From Climacium dendroides (Eukaryota; Streptophyta; Bryopsida; Hypnales; Climaciaceae): DNA of 64,000 nt. Positions 60,720 to 64,000 of this stretch are shown here, in pieces. The stretch's first letter is position 1. Every line of letters begins with the position of its first letter. Under the pieces are notes generated by a model that saw only the letters and a program-made list of their open reading frames with translations, was not told the origin of the DNA and did not search any database. Both the position numbers and the translations under genes were made by a program. The stretch spans positions 37,885,213-37,949,212 of the forward strand of contig OX467084.1 of NCBI GenBank assembly GCA_950106755.1, in the 5' to 3' direction.

Positions 60720-61330
60720 AATATGGTGGTTTACATCCTACTAGCAAGGAGTTTTTTATATACAACTATAGGATTTTGTGCAAGACTAGTTTAAGAATGT
60801 GTGGAAGAAATTTTAGAAACTTTGACAGTATAGATTACAAGATATTTGTGTTTAAAGTGAAGAAAACAATTTTTGGGGCCCCCGTGTGTAACTAGGTTAT
60901 AAGACTTTGAATCTTCTAGACTTAAAATTTTTGCACTACATAATTAAAACTAAAAAAAAATCATGTTGAAGAATCGAGAATGTAGGAGAATTTTTTTTAA
61001 AAACAACTTTTAAATAGAAGTAGGTGTAAGATACAAAAATAAAAAATAAAATTGTTAAGAGATCTTGGATATAATTGAAACACACTAATCACCCAATGGT
61101 TAGATTGTTCTAGCAAGGGAATTGAACCTTGTGGAACTTCATTTTTTGAAAATTGTGAAAATGAAGTTCAAAAACAAATTCAATATGTTATTTTAACCAA
61201 AAAGATGAAATGATTATTTATAAAGCAAGAAGCTCTATAAGTCACATATCATTAATCCAAATGGAATCAACGATACTAGCGTGCAAACTTGTAAGCTATA
61301 AGCGGAGAGCCTTAAAAATTTTATTTCCAA
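60720..61330 (-). repeat. Large AT-rich repeat family, copy
   Basis: Contains AGAAATTTTAGAAACTTTGA, GATTACAAGATATTTGTG, GACTTTGAATCTTCTAGACTTAAAAT and GATTGTTCTAGCAAGG, in the same order as the copies at 62330 and 63190. It is distantly related to 54225-55166. Confidence 0.7.
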
Positions 61331-62329
61331 ATTTTTTACAAAATAATATTTTTTTTGGAAAAAAAATTGATAGAGAAGAAAATCTATTTATTTATAGTAA
61401 GTTTTAGGATTTATGACTGTTACTTACATAATTGTGGATTTTGAGATTTTTTTAGAAACTACAACTTGCCATTTCTAACAAAAAAACAACTTCATACCAT
61501 AGTATACAGTTCATCATTCAGTTCAACCACTACAATTTTCATGTCTATCCACTTACAAATTATTTTGAGAACACAATAGAATACATTAGACAAATATGAC
61601 TCACAAAGACAATAATGGGCATAACCTAGCCTTCCATTATAGGAGATGTGAACCTAGAAAATGGCCATTGGTTTTTTTTACTACTTTTATAATGAAAGAT
61701 GATAAAATATAAATACTAAATTTTGCCACTATAGCATTACAACCCAAGGAAGGAGCACATTGGAGCGTTATGATAATCTAGAAGCATGCGCCAACCACAT
61801 TCCATTATCAATAATTATTACAACAAGATATGGTGGGATGTGGTAGGATATGGCAGGATTTGTTTTGTGTTTGCCTACTCTCAATGTGTGTCCTTTTGCA
61901 CAATGGTTTCATGTTGACTATCTCACTTTTAGGATTATCTTACCTAGTTCTAGTGATGCGGCCTCTCCTGAAAAATAAATCCTAACAACGAAATCTCAAC
62001 AATGTCATTCTTTGGCAACAACCCTTAATGGATCATTGTTTTAGTAGATCACTGTATTTGAAACAAAAAGATAGAAATGATTCAATTTTTTAGGATTCAT
62101 GGACTTATTATGTGTATACCACAACAATGTATGAGTGGTTTCCAAATCAATAGAAGATTACCACATTTGAAGCATCAGGTTACAATTTCTCTCATCACAA
62201 TTTCTCTCATCAAGTTGGAGTTATAATTTTGCTTTCAACACTTTGGTTTGAGTTCCAACATCTCCAAAGAAGGCCTTTTCCATCAAAAAAACACTTGAAA
62301 TTGTCATTTCTATTGCAAAGAGCAAAAGA
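61331..62329. other. AT-rich spacer between repeat copies
   Basis: No gene and no element ends were recognised. A GATATGGTGGGATGTGGTAGGATATGG micro-repeat lies near 61830-61855. Confidence 0.45.
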
Positions 62330-62970
62330 CTTTAAAAATTGATTTTTTTTCCATATATAACCATGGGATCTTATACTAGACTAATATAAGAATGTATGGA
62401 AGAAATTTTAGAAACTTTGACTACATAGATTGCAAGATATTTACATCCAAGTGAAGAAAACAAATATATTTATACACCTTGATTGACTAGATTTTTTGGC
62501 TTTGAATCTTCTTAACTTAAATTTGTTGTACTATTGATTTTGTTTTTTTAAGTTTTTATGTTGAATACTTGAGTTGAAAATTTGGGAATTTTTTTAAAAG
62601 AAAAAACATTTAATTTTTACTCATTAAAAAAGTGTTAAGTCTAATCTTAATAGTAGGTTCAAGATTGAAGAAAAAACTAAATCATTAATAGCTCTAAGAT
62701 GAATTTGAAATATTATAACCCCAACAATGAGATTGTTCTAGAAAGTAAATCTAACCATGTCTAATAACTTTTTTTGAAAATTTGTAAAAATTGCATTGAA
62801 AAATGAATCCTACAAGGGTTTTTTTCAAGAAGATGCTTAAATTGCCTAAAAAATTAAGATTTTCCATAACTTTCTCATCATTGGTCCAAATAAAATGATT
62901 CAAAGCTTCAAATGTAGACAAAAATATAATATTTTAGAAAATAAATTAAAAATTTATTTAGCCTTTTTGT
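62330..62970 (-). repeat. Large AT-rich repeat family, copy
   Basis: Shares AACCATGGGATCTT.TACTAGAC, AGATTGCAAGATATT, GAGATTGTTCTAG and ATGAATCCTACAAGG with the next copy, 0.86 kb downstream in the same orientation. Confidence 0.75.
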
Positions 62971-63184
62971 GATTCTTTTTGTGTTGCTTGCCAACCTCCA
63001 TTTTGGGCTTATTGGGCCATTACTTTTTCTCCCAGGCACTAATTGAAATAAAAATTATATATCCATGATGCTCTCGCAAAACCGCACATCCTCAAAGAGT
63101 TTGAGAAACATTCACTACAAATTGAGACAATAGGAACCTGCCAAATCCAAATTGTCTTCTAAGGGCACAAATGGTCCTATAGAG

Positions 63185-63790
63185 GTTTAAGAAAATTACT
63201 TTTGCATATTTAACCATGGGATCTTGTACTAGACTAAAATAAAAATTTGTAGAAGAAATATCAAAATTTTTGACCACCTAGATTGCAAGATATTAGTGAA
63301 GAAAATTAAACAAGAGTTTTTGTACTTTCTGTAAGAAGGTTTTTTGACTTTGAATCTTTTAGACTTAAAATATTTGTTGTATAGATTTTTAAAATTGTAT
63401 TCAAAAATTTATTTCAAGAGTCTGAATTTTTTTTTTAAATACATCATTTTCATTCTAAAAATAATTGTTATGTAGAAACAGGTACAAGATAGAAGGAAAA
63501 ATTTAATCTTTAATAGTTCTAAGATGGAATTGTAATACACTAATTCAAGCACTATTGCAACATTGAGATTGTTCTAGCAAGCAAATTAAACCATGTAGAA
63601 CTTCTTATTTTGAAAAATTGCAAAATGAATCCTACAAGGTTTTTTTCTAAGAAAGTGCTTAGATTGCTTGAAAAACAAGACTTTCTCATAACTAATCCAA
63701 ATGGAATGAATCAAATCTTTCCATGTAGACAAAAGTATTTTCTATGAGGAACAAAAGTTTTAATTTTTTACTTTTTTTTTTTCTTTTTAT
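63185..63790 (-). repeat. Large AT-rich repeat family, copy
   Basis: Closest to the 62330 copy. The window ends soon after in GTCCTTTAGTGATTA, which resembles the CCTTTAGGGGTTA terminus seen at 55166, so the full element may end at or just beyond base 64000. Confidence 0.7.
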
Positions 63791-64000
63791 CTTGCCCAAA
63801 TAATTGCTTTTTGAGCTCATGTGGTATATCTTTTGCTCTTGTTTACTGACTGAAATTTAAAAATTATATTAATAGAAAGCTAAATAATGTGTTTTTCTAT
63901 CTTAAAAAAAGTGTCAATAAATCAAGTCAAAAATTGAAATCATAGAAATCCACCTGAACCTTGCAACATCCCAAGGGGACACTTAGTCCTTTAGTGATTA

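Overview
The window looks like nuclear DNA of a land plant. Five protein-coding genes belong to plant families and have (apart from one intronless gene) short GT-AG introns. They sit as small, more GC-rich islands in very AT-rich DNA packed with decayed non-autonomous transposons. The proteins match angiosperm relatives in domain order and length but are clearly diverged. With the compact introns, this fits a bryophyte, lycophyte or fern better than a flowering plant. The lineage is an inference and I could not fix it.

Layout. 1-4.7 kb: repeats. 4998-9259 (-): nine-exon DUF639 membrane protein. 9.3-10.7 kb: its unique upstream region. 10.7-13.7 kb: nested repeats with a Helitron. 13716-18870 (-): seven-exon chloroplast Obg GTPase (ObgC/CPSAR1 type), with a Stowaway-like MITE and two tandem arrays in its introns. 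19-35 kb: gene desert with a hAT-like element, a Stowaway-like MITE, a long fold-back, a second Helitron copy and a 286-bp tandem duplication. 35-38.4 kb: GC-rich leader with a decayed minisatellite, then a three-exon DOG1-domain gene (+). 38.4-44 kb: repeats. 44669-51446 (+): twenty-exon M16 zinc metalloprotease, relative of Arabidopsis At5g56730. 51.5-55.6 kb: cluster of MITEs (CACTA-, MULE-like and unclassified palindromic). 56419-57108 (-): single-exon RING-H2 E3 ligase of the BIG BROTHER type. 57.5-64 kb: MITE, satellite-like array and three copies of a large AT-rich repeat family.

The genes do not form a pathway. ObgC acts in plastid ribosome and thylakoid biogenesis, the M16 protein is a predicted metallopeptidase, the RING protein acts in ubiquitination, and DOG1-domain proteins act in ABA and dormancy signalling in seed plants. 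All gene models were built by hand: every splice junction named keeps the frame, and the joined proteins have family-typical lengths (701, 702, 316, 1013 and 229 aa). No reverse transcriptase, transposase, tRNA, rRNA or CRISPR was seen.

The most unusual content is the repeat landscape. Several elements have readable termini and target-site duplications. A recurrent motif, TTAACCCCTAAA, marks the edges of many elements. One MITE family lies a few hundred bases upstream of two of the five genes. A tandem triplication inside ObgC intron 2 has copied the end of exon 2 but lost its splice donor.
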